DNA of 5,590 nucleotides from an uncultured Vogesella sp. GTDB lineage: Bacteria > Pseudomonadota > Gammaproteobacteria > Burkholderiales > Chromobacteriaceae. Below the pieces are notes generated by a model. It made no database searches. It was not told the origin of the DNA and saw only the letters and a program-made list of their open reading frames with translations. The translations under genes were made by a program, and so were the position numbers. Shown here in pieces: positions 4,878 through 5,590 of this stretch (position 1 is its first letter; every line of letters begins with the position of its first letter). The stretch covers positions 1 to 5,590 of the forward strand of contig CAMLGD010000209.1 in assembly GCA_946479405.1 (NCBI GenBank). The letters run 5' to 3'.

Positions 4878-5590
4878 CTAGATCGGGTACTGCTGTGGCT
4901 GCGTCTGGATGCTGATCCAGCGCAGCTCGGTAAACTCGTCTATGCCGCTACGGCCGCCAAACCGACCGTAGCCACTATCCTTCAGGCCGCCAAACGGCAC
5001 CTGCGCCTGATCCTGCACCGTGGGGCCATTGATATGGCAGATGCCGGATTCGATCCGCCGCGCCACCTCCAGCGCGCGCATCACGTCGCGGCCGAATACC
5101 GCCGCCGACAGGCCGTACTCGGAATCGTTGGCCAGTGAAATAGCCTCTTCCACGTCATCAAAGCGCATCACCGCCACCACCGGGCCGAACGATTCCTCGG
5201 CATACAGCCGCATCGCTGCGGTAACGTGATCCACCACCGTCGCCTCCATCACGCTGCCGCGCGCATGGCCGCCGGCCACCAGCTCGGCGCCTTTGCCTAC
5301 CGCATCCTGCACCATCGCCTGCACCCGGGCAGCGGCCCCGCTGCTGATCATCGACCCCAGCGCGCAGCCCTTCTCATCCGGCAGTCCGGCTTTCAGGCTC
5401 AGCGCCTTGGCCGCCAGACGTTGCACAAAATCATCGGCCACCTTGCGGTCCACAATGATGCGCTCGGTGGACATGCAGATCTGGCCCTGGTTGAAAAAGG
5501 CACCAAACGCCGCTGCATTCACCGCCTCGTCCAGATCGGCATCGTCCAGCACCAGCAGCGGTGCCTTGCCGCCCAACTCCAGCAGACAAC
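4878..5590 (-). CDS. Aldehyde dehydrogenase, salicylaldehyde/vanillin/benzaldehyde type (C-terminal half)
   Basis: About 237 codons of a NAD(P)-dependent aldehyde dehydrogenase are visible, roughly the last half of a family usually near 480 residues. The N-terminal coenzyme-binding part and the start codon lie beyond the right edge. The visible part opens with CLLELGGKAP, in which the Glu codon at 5577-5579 is the general base. The catalytic Cys follows in GQICMST (codon 5475-5477). Further conserved motifs are EESFGPV, then FGGLKDSGYGRFGG near the C terminus, which forms the dimer interface. The wording LELGGKAPLLVLDDADLDEAV plus GQICMSTERI resembles salicylaldehyde, vanillin and benzaldehyde dehydrogenases as I know them, so oxidation of an aromatic aldehyde to its acid is the best guess. 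The neighbouring outer-membrane protein of a phenol-degradation family and the AraC-type regulator agree with this. The exact substrate is not determined. The frame is open and undamaged through to the TAG stop. Confidence 0.93.
   Translation of the reverse strand, partial: CLLELGGKAPLLVLDDADLDEAVNAAAFGAFFNQGQICMSTERIIVDRKVADDFVQRLAAKALSLKAGLPDEKGCALGSMISSGAAARVQAMVQDAVGKGAELVAGGHARGSVMEATVVDHVTAAMRLYAEESFGPVVAVMRFDDVEEAISLANDSEYGLSAAVFGRDVMRALEVARRIESGICHINGPTVQDQAQVPFGGLKDSGYGRFGGRSGIDEFTELRWISIQTQPQQYPI

Noticed and set aside
4698..5138. A plus-strand open frame across the intergenic gap and the aldehyde dehydrogenase end
   Set aside because: It crosses the helices in the gap and is antisense to well-conserved dehydrogenase motifs; the translation has no recognisable domain.

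Overview
The window looks like the chromosome of a Gram-negative proteobacterium, most likely a betaproteobacterium (a Chromobacteriaceae-like genome would fit). This rests on the style of the cold-shock protein, an outer-membrane protein of the phenol-degradation 'MetA' family, sigma70-type promoters and GC-rich coding sequence. The taxon is inferred from gene content; no marker gene is present. I see no mobile element, CRISPR array, tRNA or rRNA.

Left part (1-1663). A cold-shock protein gene of the CspA family runs leftward off the edge. It has a near-consensus promoter and a leader of about 130 nt that shares a short element with the E. coli cspA leader as I remember it. Divergent from it is a gene for a diguanylate cyclase with seven predicted membrane segments, a GGEEF active site and an intact RxxD inhibitory site. 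The 326 bp between the two start codons hold both promoters and an AT-rich core.

Middle part (1664-2831). The cyclase converges on a leftward gene for a secreted metzincin-like metalloprotease whose zinc motif reads QExxHxxGxxH instead of HExxHxxGxxH. A perfect 15-bp inverted repeat separates the two 3' ends. Upstream of the protease is a 160-bp gap with a small hairpin and three copies of a 7-mer.

Right part (2832-5590). Three leftward genes look like a small catabolic module. In transcription order they are an aldehyde dehydrogenase of the salicylaldehyde/vanillin/benzaldehyde type (N-terminal half outside the window), an outer-membrane channel-like protein of the Phenol_MetA_deg/SphA type, and an AraC-family regulator. 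Hairpins lie between each pair, so they are probably not one simple operon. The likely joint role is uptake and oxidation of an aromatic or hydrophobic aldehyde under AraC-type control. The substrate cannot be read from the sequence.

The points most worth a second look are the cold-shock leader, the Gln-for-His change in the protease zinc motif, and a set of mutually exclusive helices ending in a U-tract between the aldehyde dehydrogenase and the outer-membrane protein gene.
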